Positions 46,333 to 56,239 of a stretch of 64,000 nt of DNA are shown one piece after another. The position numbers and the translations under genes were made by a program. The notes beneath the pieces were generated by a model. It worked only from the letters and a program-made list of their open reading frames with translations. It did not search any database and was not told the origin of the DNA. Each line of letters starts with the position of its first letter. Positions within the stretch are counted from its first letter, which is position 1. The DNA is from Paraburkholderia eburnea (GTDB lineage: Bacteria; Pseudomonadota; Gammaproteobacteria; Burkholderiales; Burkholderiaceae), in the NCBI RefSeq assembly GCF_002917095.1, contig NZ_PQGA01000014.1:62001-126000 (forward strand). The letters run 5' to 3'.

Positions 46333-48153
46333 TCAATCATCCGAATCATCATCATCGTCATCGTCGCTGGCCGAAGCCGGCGGATTGCCGTACTGCTTCA
46401 CCAGATCGGCCTTGAAGCCCGCGAGCGTCGGCTCGGCGTCGAGCAGGCCGTAAAGCGCCGCCAGTTGCGTCGGCCAGTCGTGCAGTTCCTGCGCGAAGAT
46501 CTTCAGACGCGCGACCGTGTCGGCCGCGCCATCCGTATTCCCCGCCAGCGCCTGCAGCACCGCATAGCGGCGCAGCACCGTCTCGCCCGGCAGCAGCGCT
46601 ATCGCGCGCTCGTGCGCCGCCAGCTTGCTCGGCAGGTTCGCGGCGTTCATTGGCATAAGCGTCGCCATGCCGTAGTCGCCCCATGCACGGAACAGGAACG
46701 ACGGCGCCTCGGCGTATTGCTGCGCAGGGTGCGAGCCATAGTAGAGGACTTCGGCCCGGTTGTAGTCGCGCAGCACCGGCCACAGCGAAACAATGCCGCC
46801 GAACACGATCACCGTATAAGCCGCGAAGGCCGCGCGTGACGGCACGAAGCGCAGCGGCTTCGTCTCCAGCAGGCCGAACACGAACATCGCGGGCAGCAGG
46901 AAGAACATGTACTGCTGCGGATACTCGACGAGCGCGTGCATGGCCAGCGCGCCGATCAGCGCGAAACCAAAAATGCGCTCGGCCGTGTGCGACGCGCGCA
47001 ACTGACGCACGAACCACGCAAGCAGCCCCAGCAGGACGATGCCGCAGCCCACCACGCCGGTCTTGGCGAGCAGGTCGAGGAAGATGTCGTGCGAGTTGTT
47101 GGCGATCTCGACGCCGCCCAGCGTGCGCGCGAGTTCGAACTGGTGGATCGGGAAATCGCCCCAGCCGACGCCCAGCAGCGGATGCTCCTTGAACATCGTC
47201 CAGCCGTAGCGCCACAGCGCGATGCGCGGCGCAATCTGGCCGGCGTCCTTGAAGCGGTCAGCCGCCGACTGGTCGAGCTGCAACTGGTAGTGCACGTTGG
47301 CCCAGCGCACGAACGCGTTCACGGCGACGAAGATCGCAAACAGCACGAGCGGCACGAGCCAGTCGCGCACGCCCGCCTTCACCGCTACATCGCCGACGTG
47401 GACGTCGCGCTCGCCGCGCACGCCGCGCGCCGCCGAAAGCGCCATCCACAGGCCCGCCACCACGATCACGCCCATCTGCAGCCACGGACCGCGCGACACC
47501 GTCAGCGCGAGGCCACCCGAGTAGATCGCCGACAGCACGACCCACAACAGCAGGTTCAGGCGGCGCGTTTGCACGAGGTACAGTGCAGCCGCGGTCGCAA
47601 ACGCGATGTAGGTCGCGAGGTGGTTGGCCTGCGCCATGTTGCCGAACGGCCGGCGGTCGAACTGCACGTTATAGGCGACGACGAGCGGCGAGACCTTCAC
47701 TTCGAGATGCAGCAACTGCACGATCTGGCAGAACACGGCGAACAGGCCGCCGATCACGAGCGCCCACGCGCCCCACACCATCGCCGTGCGCACGAGTCTG
47801 GCGCGCGCGATGCCGTAGCCCGCATGAACGGCCATGAAAGCGGCCAGCAGATAACCCGCGCCGAGCCAGTTCATCGATGGCTGCGCGACCGGCAGCGCAA
47901 TGGTCTGCACGACGAGCAACAGCCCGAAGGCGAGCGGCACGAGCGCGACTACGGGCGAGGCGAACTCCACCGCCGGGCGCGCGGAGCGCACCAGCAGCCA
48001 GACGCCCGCTCCCACCATCAGGTAGAGCGCGAGCGCCGTGAATTCGGCATAGAACGTCGGAATCGGATAGGTATGGTTGACGACCGCATACGGCAGGATC
48101 AACGCAAGAGCCAGCAGGACGAACGTAAGGTAACGCGCAAAAGGAGAAGGCAT
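46333..48153 (-). CDS. pglL: PglL-type protein O-oligosaccharyltransferase (Wzy_C family)
   Basis: An inner-membrane enzyme of 606 residues that moves lipid-linked glycans onto proteins in the periplasm. About 11-12 membrane helices; the PglL_A segment at the N-terminus reads LGAGYLLAAFMAVHAGYG, and the Wzy_C loop includes NMAQANHLATY, SRGPWLQ, HPLLGVGWGDFP and ANNSHDIFLDLLAKTG, with the catalytic His expected in NSHD. A Wzy_C_2-like domain follows. The protein ends in a run of Asp. Downstream of a type IV pilin gene, the usual context for PglL. Start at 48153 follows AAGGAGAAGG-like bases within the gene; the upstream ribosome site is weak. Confidence 0.88.
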   Translation of the reverse strand: MPSPFARYLTFVLLALALILPYAVVNHTYPIPTFYAEFTALALYLMVGAGVWLLVRSARPAVEFASPVVALVPLAFGLLLVVQTIALPVAQPSMNWLGAGYLLAAFMAVHAGYGIARARLVRTAMVWGAWALVIGGLFAVFCQIVQLLHLEVKVSPLVVAYNVQFDRRPFGNMAQANHLATYIAFATAAALYLVQTRRLNLLLWVVLSAIYSGGLALTVSRGPWLQMGVIVVAGLWMALSAARGVRGERDVHVGDVAVKAGVRDWLVPLVLFAIFVAVNAFVRWANVHYQLQLDQSAADRFKDAGQIAPRIALWRYGWTMFKEHPLLGVGWGDFPIHQFELARTLGGVEIANNSHDIFLDLLAKTGVVGCGIVLLGLLAWFVRQLRASHTAERIFGFALIGALAMHALVEYPQQYMFFLLPAMFVFGLLETKPLRFVPSRAAFAAYTVIVFGGIVSLWPVLRDYNRAEVLYYGSHPAQQYAEAPSFLFRAWGDYGMATLMPMNAANLPSKLAAHERAIALLPGETVLRRYAVLQALAGNTDGAADTVARLKIFAQELHDWPTQLAALYGLLDAEPTLAGFKADLVKQYGNPPASASDDDDDDDSDD

Positions 48154-48364
48154 GAGTAGTGGGGGCGTCGGCAACCGGCGCACTATACAAAACTTTTCCC
48201 TCCCTGTGCGGCGGCTTTCAGACGAAATCCGCGCGCACCGGTCACGCCCTCACTCCTCGCTCACCTTATCAAGCCGCTCCTGGCCGCGCGGGCGGTGCTT
48301 GCGCAACCCTCTGCGGGCACCGGGCGCCCCGGCCAGGAGACGCTGGCGTTCTATCAGCACACCC

Positions 48365-48997
48365 TTACGCGCGGCATTCCGGCGGCGCCAGATTGGCCGG
48401 GAGCGTGGCCGCATCGGCCGGAGCCGGTCCCGCGCCTGGCGCGCCGAGCGACGAAGCCGTCTTGCCGCCCGCGAAGCACTCCCAGGTAAGCGTGCCGCCC
48501 TGCACCGAACCCGGCGCGAGCGCGACGCGCGCCGTGGGCGCATCGGCGTTGTCCGGCACCGATGGCACAAGCACGAGCGTGTTACTCCCTTCCGGCGCGA
48601 TGCGCGTGGTGAAGGCCACGGTGATCTGTCCGGTCGCGTCGTCGATCTGCACCGATGACACATTGCGCGTGGCGGGCGGCGTGGTGTAGCCCGCGCCGAA
48701 GGCCGTGCCGCTCGCGGCGTTTTCGGCGACGGAAAGCCGCGCCGCCGACGCCAGCGACAGCCCCTCGCCCACCCGGCTGCGCGCCAGATAGTCCTGGTAC
48801 GCGGGAATGGCATACGCCGCAATCACGCCGACGATGGCGAGCACGATCATCAGTTCGATGAGCGTGAAACCGGGCGAGGCCCAGCGCAGTATGGCCCGCC
48901 ACGATCGCATGAGCGATGCGGCGCGAGTGGAAAACGCGCGCGGTCTGACGCCGGCCTGCGTGCATGGCGTTGAAACAGAGTTCGATACGGTCATCAT
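48365..48997 (-). CDS. pilA: Type IV pilin/pseudopilin (PilA-like) with unusually long leader
   Basis: A major or minor type IVa pilin, 210 residues. The prepilin site SPG-FTLIELMIVLAIVGVIAAYAIP is unmistakable: Gly43, Phe44 as mature residue 1 and Glu at +5. Two cysteines near the C-terminus (WECF and PPECRA) can form the D-loop. AGGAG lies just before ATGATG at 48997, giving a 43-residue leader; ATG at 48910 would give a 14-residue leader but has no ribosome site. It precedes pglL by 211 bases, so it may be glycosylated by it. Ser and Thr are abundant in the globular domain. Confidence 0.85.
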   Translation of the reverse strand: MMTVSNSVSTPCTQAGVRPRAFSTRAASLMRSWRAILRWASPGFTLIELMIVLAIVGVIAAYAIPAYQDYLARSRVGEGLSLASAARLSVAENAASGTAFGAGYTTPPATRNVSSVQIDDATGQITVAFTTRIAPEGSNTLVLVPSVPDNADAPTARVALAPGSVQGGTLTWECFAGGKTASSLGAPGAGPAPADAATLPANLAPPECRA

Positions 48998-49011
48998 CTG
49001 GGCTCCTGAAA

Positions 49012-49049
49012 CGAAAAACGCCTGCCCACCGGAAGGTGAACAGGCGTTT
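49012..49049 (-). terminator. Terminator of terC
   Basis: AAACGCCTG (49016-49024) pairs with CAGGCGTTT (49041-49049), inner CACC/GGTG; the minus strand continues TTTCG. It ends just before the pilin ribosome site. Confidence 0.88.
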
Positions 49050-49109
49050 CGATCGTATCGGCGCCCTGGTTGGCGGGGCAGTCGGCCGGATGGCTTAGGC
49101 GCGGCGCTG

Positions 49110-49814
49110 TCAGGAATGCGCGCGCGCCGCATTGCGACGCTTGAGCAGATGCCCGAGCACCACCACGAACAGCGCGCCCGCCACGCACATGCCGTACTCG
49201 GCCACGGGCGTATCGAGCAGCGGCCAGCGGTCGCCGGCCGGGTCGTTGACGATCAACCCGCCCGCGATCCAGCCGAGCAGCGCTGCGCCCAGCGTGACGA
49301 TCACCGGATAGCGGTCGAGCAGCCGCAGCACGAGCTGGCTGCCCCACACGATCAGCGGAATGCTCACCATCAGCCCGAAGATCACGAGCGCGATGCGGTG
49401 GCGCGGATCGGCGGCCTCGGCGGCGCCCGCGATGGCCACGACGTTATCGAGACTCATCACCGCGTCGGCGACGATGATCGTCTTGATCGCGCCGAGCAGC
49501 TTGTCGGAAGGCTTCACATTGGCGTGTTCGAGATGCGCCGGCGCCAGCAGCCGCACGCCGATCCACAGCAGCAGCAGGCCGCCCGCGAACTTGAGCAGCG
49601 GCACGTTGAGCAGCACCACCGCGAAAGCAATCAGCACCACCCGCAGCACGATCGCGCCGACGGTGCCCCACAGAATGCCGCGCAGGCGCTGCTGCGCGGG
49701 CAGATCGCGGCAGGCGAGCGCGATCACCACGGCGTTATCGCCGCCGAGCAGGATGTCGATGACGATGATCTGGATGACAGCGCCCCAATGGAGCGACGTG
49801 AAGAACTCGAGCAT
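49110..49814 (-). CDS. TerC-family integral membrane protein
   Basis: A 234-residue membrane protein with seven or so helices. TerC hallmarks: IDILLGGDNAVVIALACR near residue 20 and the repeat ADAVMSLDNVVAIAGAA near 120, each with conserved acidic residues in the membrane. Family members are linked to tellurite resistance or act as metal (Mn, Ca) exporters that metallate secreted proteins. ATG at 49814 starts the conserved region. Confidence 0.9.
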   Translation of the reverse strand: MLEFFTSLHWGAVIQIIVIDILLGGDNAVVIALACRDLPAQQRLRGILWGTVGAIVLRVVLIAFAVVLLNVPLLKFAGGLLLLWIGVRLLAPAHLEHANVKPSDKLLGAIKTIIVADAVMSLDNVVAIAGAAEAADPRHRIALVIFGLMVSIPLIVWGSQLVLRLLDRYPVIVTLGAALLGWIAGGLIVNDPAGDRWPLLDTPVAEYGMCVAGALFVVVLGHLLKRRNAARAHS

Positions 49815-49861
49815 GAGAGCGAGAAGTTGAGCCGCGCGCGCTTTTGATCGAAGCGCGCGCC

Positions 49862-49904
49862 AAATGAAAAAAGCGAGGCAGCCATGACTGGCTCCCTCGC
49901 TTTT
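49862..49904 (-). terminator. Terminator of the sucCD operon
   Basis: AAAAGCGAGG (49869-49878) pairs with CCTCGCTTTT (49895-49904), with an inner AGCC/GGCT pair; the minus strand then reads TTTCATTTGG. Confidence 0.9.
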
Positions 49905-49998
49905 GTTCGGAAACCTCGTGAAAGGATTCCGCAAGCATATCAAAAAACGCCGGCCGCCCGCGCATCCGTGATGCCGCAAGCGGTGGTGTATTTCGAAA

Positions 49999-50880
49999 TT
50001 ACAGCACCGACTTCAGCAGACGGCCCATTTCCGACGGGTTGCGCGTGACCTTGATGCCGCACGCGTCCATGATTTCCAGCTTCGCGTCGGCCGTGTCCGC
50101 ACCGCCCGAGATCAGCGCGCCGGCGTGGCCCATGCGCTTGCCCGGAGGCGCCGTGACGCCCGCGATGAAGCCGACGACCGGCTTCTTCATGTTGCCCTTG
50201 ATCCACTCTGCGGCATTGGCTTCGTCCGGACCGCCGATTTCGCCGATCATGATCACGGCGTCCGTATCCGGATCGTCGTTGAACATCTTCATGACGTCGA
50301 TGTGCTTCAGACCGTTGATCGGGTCGCCGCCGATACCGACTGCCGACGACTGGCCAAGGCCGATCGCGGTCAGCTGCGCAACCGCTTCATACGTCAGCGT
50401 GCCCGAACGCGACACGACGCCGATGCGGCCCTTACGGTGGATGTGACCCGGCATGATGCCGATCTTCAGCTCGTCCGGCGTGATCGTGCCGGGGCAGTTC
50501 GGGCCGAGGAGCAGCGTCTTGCGGCCTTCGCGGCGCATACGGTCCTTGACTTCGATCATGTCACGCACGGGAATGCCTTCCGTGATGCAGATCGCCAGAT
50601 CGAGGTCGGCCTCGACGGCTTCCCAGATCGCGGCAGCAGCGCCTGCGGGCGGCACGTAGATGACCGAAACGGTCGCGCCGGTGGCATCCTTGGCTTCACG
50701 CACGTTGGCGTAAATGGGGATGCCTTCGAAGTCTTCGCCGGCCTTCTTCGGGTTCACGCCCGCGACGAATGCTTCGCGGCCGTTGGCGTACTCACGGCAT
50801 GCACGGGTATGGAACTGACCGGTCTTGCCGGTGATGCCCTGCGTGATGACCTTGGTGTCTTTGTTGATCAGAATCGACAT
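49999..50880 (-). CDS. sucD: Succinyl-CoA synthetase alpha subunit
   Basis: With SucC makes succinate and ATP/GTP from succinyl-CoA in the TCA cycle, 293 residues. CoA-binding TGKTGQFHT, GPNCPGTITPDELKIGIMPG, GRIGVVSRSGTLTYEA and the phospho-histidine in RMGHAGALISGG are all present. ATG at 50880 is the conserved start. It lies 114 bases after sucC. Confidence 0.96.
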   Translation of the reverse strand: MSILINKDTKVITQGITGKTGQFHTRACREYANGREAFVAGVNPKKAGEDFEGIPIYANVREAKDATGATVSVIYVPPAGAAAAIWEAVEADLDLAICITEGIPVRDMIEVKDRMRREGRKTLLLGPNCPGTITPDELKIGIMPGHIHRKGRIGVVSRSGTLTYEAVAQLTAIGLGQSSAVGIGGDPINGLKHIDVMKMFNDDPDTDAVIMIGEIGGPDEANAAEWIKGNMKKPVVGFIAGVTAPPGKRMGHAGALISGGADTADAKLEIMDACGIKVTRNPSEMGRLLKSVL

Positions 50881-50994
50881 GTATTGACCTCTGTTCGCTT
50901 GACGCCGCGCGTCGCGTCGTCCGCTGCGTAATGCCACGTAGGCCACGTGTAGCGGGCTTCGCGCCGGCACTGCGTCATTCGTATCCGCTGAAAG

Positions 50995-52161
50995 TTACTT
51001 GCCTTCGGCAGCCGCGACAACCTTCTGCGCAGCCTCTTCCATGCTGTCCGCCGAGATGATCGGCAGGCCCGAGTCGGCCAGCATCTTCTTGCCGAGGTCC
51101 TCGTTCGTGCCCTTCATACGCACGACGAGCGGCACCTTGAGGTCAACGGCCTTCGACGCCGCGATCACGCCTTCCGCGATCACGTCGCAGCGCATGATGC
51201 CGCCGAAGATGTTGACGAGGATCGCCTTCAGCTCCGGGTTCTTCAGCATCAGCTTGAACGCTTCCGTGACCTTCTCGGTCGTGGCGCCGCCGCCGACGTC
51301 CAGGAAGTTCGCCGGTTCGCCGCCGAACAGCTTGATGGTGTCCATCGTCGCCATGGCAAGGCCCGCGCCGTTCACCAGACAGCCGATATTGCCGTCGAGC
51401 GAGATGTACGCGAGGTCGAACTTGGAGGCTTCGACTTCAGCCGGATCTTCTTCGTCCAGATCGCGGTACGCAACGATTTCCGGATGGCGGAACAGCGCGT
51501 TCGCGTCGAAGTTGAACTTCGCGTCGAGTGCGATGACCTTGCCGTCGCCCGTGACGTTCAGCGGGTTGATTTCGGCCAGCGACGCATCGGTTTCCCAGAA
51601 TGCCTTGTACAGGCCTTGCAGGATCGCGCGAGCTTGCGGAATCGAGCCAGCCGGCACGCCGATCTTCGCGGCGAGGTCGTCAGCCTGGGCATCCAGCAGA
51701 CCCGTGTTCGGATCGACGACGATGTGGTGGATCAGTTCCGGATGCTTTTCGGCGACTTCTTCGATGTCCATGCCGCCTTCGCTCGAACCCATCAGAACGA
51801 TCTTCTGGGTCACGCGATCGACGACGAGGCTGACATACAGTTCCTGCTTGATGTCGGCGCCTTCTTCGATCAGCAGACGGTTCACCTTCTGGCCTTCCGG
51901 ACCGGTCTGGTGCGTGACGAGTTGCATGCCGAGAATCTGGTTCGCGTATTCGCGGACCTGTTCCAGCGTCTTCGCCACTTTCACGCCGCCGCCCTTACCG
52001 CGGCCACCCGCGTGAATCTGGGCCTTGACGACCCACACCGGACCGCCCAGCTCTTCAGCGGCCTTGACCGCGTCATCCACCGAAAACACCGGCTTGCCGC
52101 GCGGTACCGCGACGCCGAATTTCCGCAGGATTTCCTTACCCTGGTACTCGTGAATCTTCAT
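50995..52161 (-). CDS. sucC: Succinyl-CoA synthetase beta subunit
   Basis: The ATP-grasp beta subunit, 388 residues. MKIHEYQGKEILRKFGV, KAQIHAGGRGKGGGVK and NIFGGIMRCDVIAEG are diagnostic. Transcribed with sucD. The gene upstream encodes a DUF2889 protein 51 bases away, so they may share a transcript. Confidence 0.96.
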   Translation of the reverse strand: MKIHEYQGKEILRKFGVAVPRGKPVFSVDDAVKAAEELGGPVWVVKAQIHAGGRGKGGGVKVAKTLEQVREYANQILGMQLVTHQTGPEGQKVNRLLIEEGADIKQELYVSLVVDRVTQKIVLMGSSEGGMDIEEVAEKHPELIHHIVVDPNTGLLDAQADDLAAKIGVPAGSIPQARAILQGLYKAFWETDASLAEINPLNVTGDGKVIALDAKFNFDANALFRHPEIVAYRDLDEEDPAEVEASKFDLAYISLDGNIGCLVNGAGLAMATMDTIKLFGGEPANFLDVGGGATTEKVTEAFKLMLKNPELKAILVNIFGGIMRCDVIAEGVIAASKAVDLKVPLVVRMKGTNEDLGKKMLADSGLPIISADSMEEAAQKVVAAAEGK

Positions 52162-52212
52162 GCGTGATTCCCTTCAGTCTGAGAGTTGGAGTGAACTTCG
52201 TTTCCGCTGTTG

Positions 52213-52908
52213 TTATTCATGCGCGACGGCGTCGGCCTTGCCCTCATGGCCCGGTCCTGTGTCCTCGCGCACGCTGGCAGCGTCCCCGCCACGCTCTTTC
52301 GAACGCGGCGCATGGCCATACCAGCGCGGATAAAACTGCTTGACCGCCTCGCCGTCGAACCGCAGCGCGTGGCAGCGGCCGAGCTGGAAAGGCGGTTTCT
52401 CACCGGCGGCGGATTCGTCGCCGGCAGTCTTGCCGAGATCCGGTCCGGACTCGTCGCCCGGATTGCCATTCGATGTATCCCACACGGCTCCCACGAACGC
52501 CTGAATGGCGACCGTCGGCAACACGCCCAACATTTCTGTGAGATGCGTGCAGCCCTGCGTGCCGGCGAGAAGTCGGCCCGCGTCGCGGCGGAAGTTCTGG
52601 AGGAGATTGAGCCCGATAAGGGCCCGATAGGCGGGATTGGCGTTCTGGCACTGACCGTCGTAAGGCACCCAGTCGGACGACGCCTCGGCGTCGACGACAT
52701 TGAGCTTGCGATCGATCGTGATACGAAGCCAGAGTTCATGGATCGGCAAACCATTAGGCCGGACACCGGATGCTAACGCCACATCGCGAGGCTTGTGGTC
52801 CGTCAGGCAGGCGTCGATGTCCCACAGGCCGTCTTCGCGCTCATAGGCGACCGCCCGGATAGCGCGCTGATGACGCAACTGGCGAGGCGCTGGCGGAGAA
52901 AGCGGCAT
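52213..52908 (-). CDS. DUF2889-domain protein
   Basis: A 231-residue soluble protein. RAIRAVAYEREDGLWDIDACLTDHKPRDV near the N-terminus, then PIHELWLRITID and GCTHLTEMLGVLPTVAIQAF, match the DUF2889 family (recognised from memory). Function unknown; it is a regular neighbour of recX and sucC in this group. The last 60 residues are charged and low in hydrophobics. Start at 52908 has a weak ribosome site. Confidence 0.82.
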   Translation of the reverse strand: MPLSPPAPRQLRHQRAIRAVAYEREDGLWDIDACLTDHKPRDVALASGVRPNGLPIHELWLRITIDRKLNVVDAEASSDWVPYDGQCQNANPAYRALIGLNLLQNFRRDAGRLLAGTQGCTHLTEMLGVLPTVAIQAFVGAVWDTSNGNPGDESGPDLGKTAGDESAAGEKPPFQLGRCHALRFDGEAVKQFYPRWYGHAPRSKERGGDAASVREDTGPGHEGKADAVAHE

Positions 52909-53037
52909 GCTGGGTCAGACCGGTTTGGAAAACTTCTCGATTTTAGCATACCGGTTATTTGAGACAGCGACGATTCCGCAACCCCAGTAGAAGCTTGTTT
53001 CCAGACGTTTTTTGATCCACGAGGATCAATTTTCCGA

Positions 53038-54060
53038 CTAATCGCCGTCAAAGCTGTCTTCGATGCCTTTAAGGATCTTGCCGATGATCGACATCGAAAA
53101 ACCGCGCGCGACGAGAAAACGGGCCTGTCGCGCGCGCTCGGCCGGCGTCTCGGGCAACTGGCCATACTTCTTCTGCCAGACCGCGCGGGCACGCGTGAGT
53201 TCCGTCTCGCGCAACTGCGTATTTACTTCCTCGATGAGGGCTTCGCCCACGGCATGACGCTTGAGTTCGCTGACGATGCGCCCCGCCCCCACGCGCGCGG
53301 CGCGGCGGTGCACGATACTTTCGGCGAAGCGTGCGTCGGACAGCCAGCCGTCGCGTTCGAGCGCATCGAGCAGCGCTTCGAGTTCGTCGGCGTCTTCGGT
53401 GTAGGCCATCAGCTTGCGCGAGAGCTCCGCGCGGCTGTATTCGCGACGCGAGAGATAGCCGAGCGCGCGGCCTTTGAGCGAGCGTTCGGGGCGCTGTTTG
53501 TTCGCCGAAGCCGCGCTGGCTTTGCGGGCGGCGCGCAGCGTGGAGGTGCGTTCGTAACTGTCGCCGTCTTCTTCGCGCGCTTTTTCGGCAGCGCGCGCGA
53601 TATCGTGCGCGTCGAACGATTCGGAGTCGTCGAAATCCGCGCGACGACTGGCGCTGCGCGTGAAGGCCTGAGTGGCGGGGCGCGGCGCGCGGCGTGTTGC
53701 GGTTGCGTTCGAAACAGGCTGCGGCGAGGCATCAACAGGCGCGTCGAAGAACGCCTCGAACGGCACTTCGAACACCGCGCCGCCTTCGTCGTCGAGATCA
53801 GGCGTTGGGGAATCGGACAAAAGTTGAGGCTCGGAATGCACAAAGCCGCGATCGCCCAAATGGGCGTCGCGGCTTTGCGGAGTAAAACGGGGAGAAACCA
53901 GGGGGGAAATCCGGGACCGATCAGAGGATGCCGTGGAGCGCCGGGTGACGCTCCGTGCATCGCTGCTTGCTTGACGCAGGCGCTGCGCCTCGTCCGAAGT
54001 CGAGGACGAAACCTTCGCGGCCAACGGCTGTGCCGAGACAAACCCGCGCTTGCGCATCAC
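53038..54060 (-). CDS. recX: Recombination regulator RecX with long N-terminal extension
   Basis: RecX modulates RecA filaments. The conserved three-helix repeats occupy the last 150 residues: GRALGYLSRREYSRAELSRKL, ALERDGWLSDARFAESIVHRRAARVGAGRIVSELKR, and RARQARFLVARGFSMSIIGKIL. Ahead is about 190 residues of Ser/Ala/Asp/Arg-rich, probably disordered sequence, absent from typical 150-170-residue RecX. GGGGGAG eight bases before GTG at 54060 (ATG at 54057) supports the long form. However, a terminator-like hairpin lies inside it at 53841-53877, and GTG codons at 53841 and 53775 could give shorter proteins. It is 44 bases after recA. Confidence 0.85.
   Translation of the reverse strand: MMRKRGFVSAQPLAAKVSSSTSDEAQRLRQASSDARSVTRRSTASSDRSRISPLVSPRFTPQSRDAHLGDRGFVHSEPQLLSDSPTPDLDDEGGAVFEVPFEAFFDAPVDASPQPVSNATATRRAPRPATQAFTRSASRRADFDDSESFDAHDIARAAEKAREEDGDSYERTSTLRAARKASAASANKQRPERSLKGRALGYLSRREYSRAELSRKLMAYTEDADELEALLDALERDGWLSDARFAESIVHRRAARVGAGRIVSELKRHAVGEALIEEVNTQLRETELTRARAVWQKKYGQLPETPAERARQARFLVARGFSMSIIGKILKGIEDSFDGD
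53841..53877 (-). terminator. Terminator-like hairpin inside the recX reading frame
   Basis: CAAAGCCGCGA (53841-53851) pairs perfectly with 53867-53877, and CGCCC (53853-53857) with GGGCG (53862-53866), one bulged T and an AAAT loop. The U-run after it on the minus strand is only the TTTG of the arm, so it may attenuate rather than end recA-recX transcription. Confidence 0.55.
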
Positions 54061-54104
54061 AGTCGTGCTCCCCCTTCAGGGCCCCGATTCCGGATTCGCG
54101 GGAC

Positions 54105-55181
<1,077 letters not shown>

Positions 55182-55290
55182 GAATCGTCCTTTGCTATGA
55201 TGAACGGCGTCTGATGACGATGCACGCCCCCGCCTGCGACACCTGGGTGAACCTGGATGACGAATGGCGAGCGGTGCCAACGAACTCAGA

Positions 55291-55310
55291 CACTGTATAA
55301 AAAAACAGTA
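55291..55310 (-). promoter_or_regulatory. LexA (SOS) box of recA
   Basis: CTGT-N8-ACAG with flanking CA and TA, matching the 20-bp proteobacterial SOS consensus (TACTGT...ACAGTA). On the minus strand TTGCCA about 17 bases upstream of TACAGT suggests the promoter, with the box over its spacer and -10. Confidence 0.93.
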
Positions 55311-55474
55311 GTTTTGGCAAGCTCGTTTTCAACTAACGCGCGTGCCGAAACCGCGAATTTCGGAGACCGCCGTGCGCCGCCCGCCGTCAGGCCCCAAGCC
55401 TGCGAACCGGCGCCGGTGCTGCGAAGCGCGCCCCAGCATGACGCGGGTCGCTTCGAAGGCAACGCTTGCGCACC

Positions 55475-56227
55475 ATGCGAATCCTCATTGCCGAAGACGA
55501 CAGCATACTCGCGGACGGTCTGGTCCGATCACTCCGCCAATCGGGCTATGCCGTTGATCACGTGCGTACCGGCGTGGATGCCGATACTGCCTTGTCGATG
55601 CAGACTTTCGACCTGCTGATCCTCGATCTGGGCCTGCCGAAAATGCCGGGCCTCGAAGTGCTGCGGCGTTTGCGCGCGCGCAATTCCAACCTCCCCGTTC
55701 TGATCCTCACCGCCGCCGACAGCGTGGACGAACGCGTCAAGGGACTCGATCTCGGCGCCGACGACTACATGGCCAAGCCCTTCGCGCTCAACGAACTGGA
55801 AGCGCGCGTGCGCGCGCTCACGCGGCGCGGCGCGGGCGGCGGCCCGACGGTCGTGCGCCACGGCGCGCTGTCATTCGATCAGGTAGGACGCGTCGCGCGC
55901 ATTCATGAGCAGGTGCTCGACCTGTCGGCGCGCGAGCTGGGCGTGCTGGAAGTGCTGCTGCAACGGCTCGGGCGGCTGGTGTCGAAGGAACAACTGGTCG
56001 ATCATCTCTGCGAATGGGGCGAGGAAGTCAGCAACAACGCCATCGAGGTCTATGTGCATCGCCTGCGCAAGAAACTGGAGACGGGCGGCGTGCAGATCGT
56101 GACCGTGCGGGGCCTCGGCTACTGTCTGGAAAAGGAAGCGGCGGCGGCCAGCGCGCCGGCAAAGGTTCCCCCCGCGGAACCTCAAACCGTCCCGCCCGTC
56201 ATGCCATCCAGCCACTACTTCAAATAG
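55475..56227 (+). CDS. OmpR-family response regulator (TctD-like)
   Basis: A 250-residue regulator: receiver with MRILIAEDD and phospho-acceptor Asp51 in LLILDLGLP, Lys in MAKPFA, then a winged-helix domain with LSARELGVLEVLL and SNNAIEVYVHRLRKKLE. The C-terminal 30 residues are Pro/Ala-rich. It pairs with the kinase starting 12 bases downstream. An MHS-family transporter follows, so it may control uptake of an organic acid, as TctDE does. Confidence 0.9.
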   Translation: MRILIAEDDSILADGLVRSLRQSGYAVDHVRTGVDADTALSMQTFDLLILDLGLPKMPGLEVLRRLRARNSNLPVLILTAADSVDERVKGLDLGADDYMAKPFALNELEARVRALTRRGAGGGPTVVRHGALSFDQVGRVARIHEQVLDLSARELGVLEVLLQRLGRLVSKEQLVDHLCEWGEEVSNNAIEVYVHRLRKKLETGGVQIVTVRGLGYCLEKEAAAASAPAKVPPAEPQTVPPVMPSSHYFK

Positions 56228-56239
56228 CCGGGCGCGACG

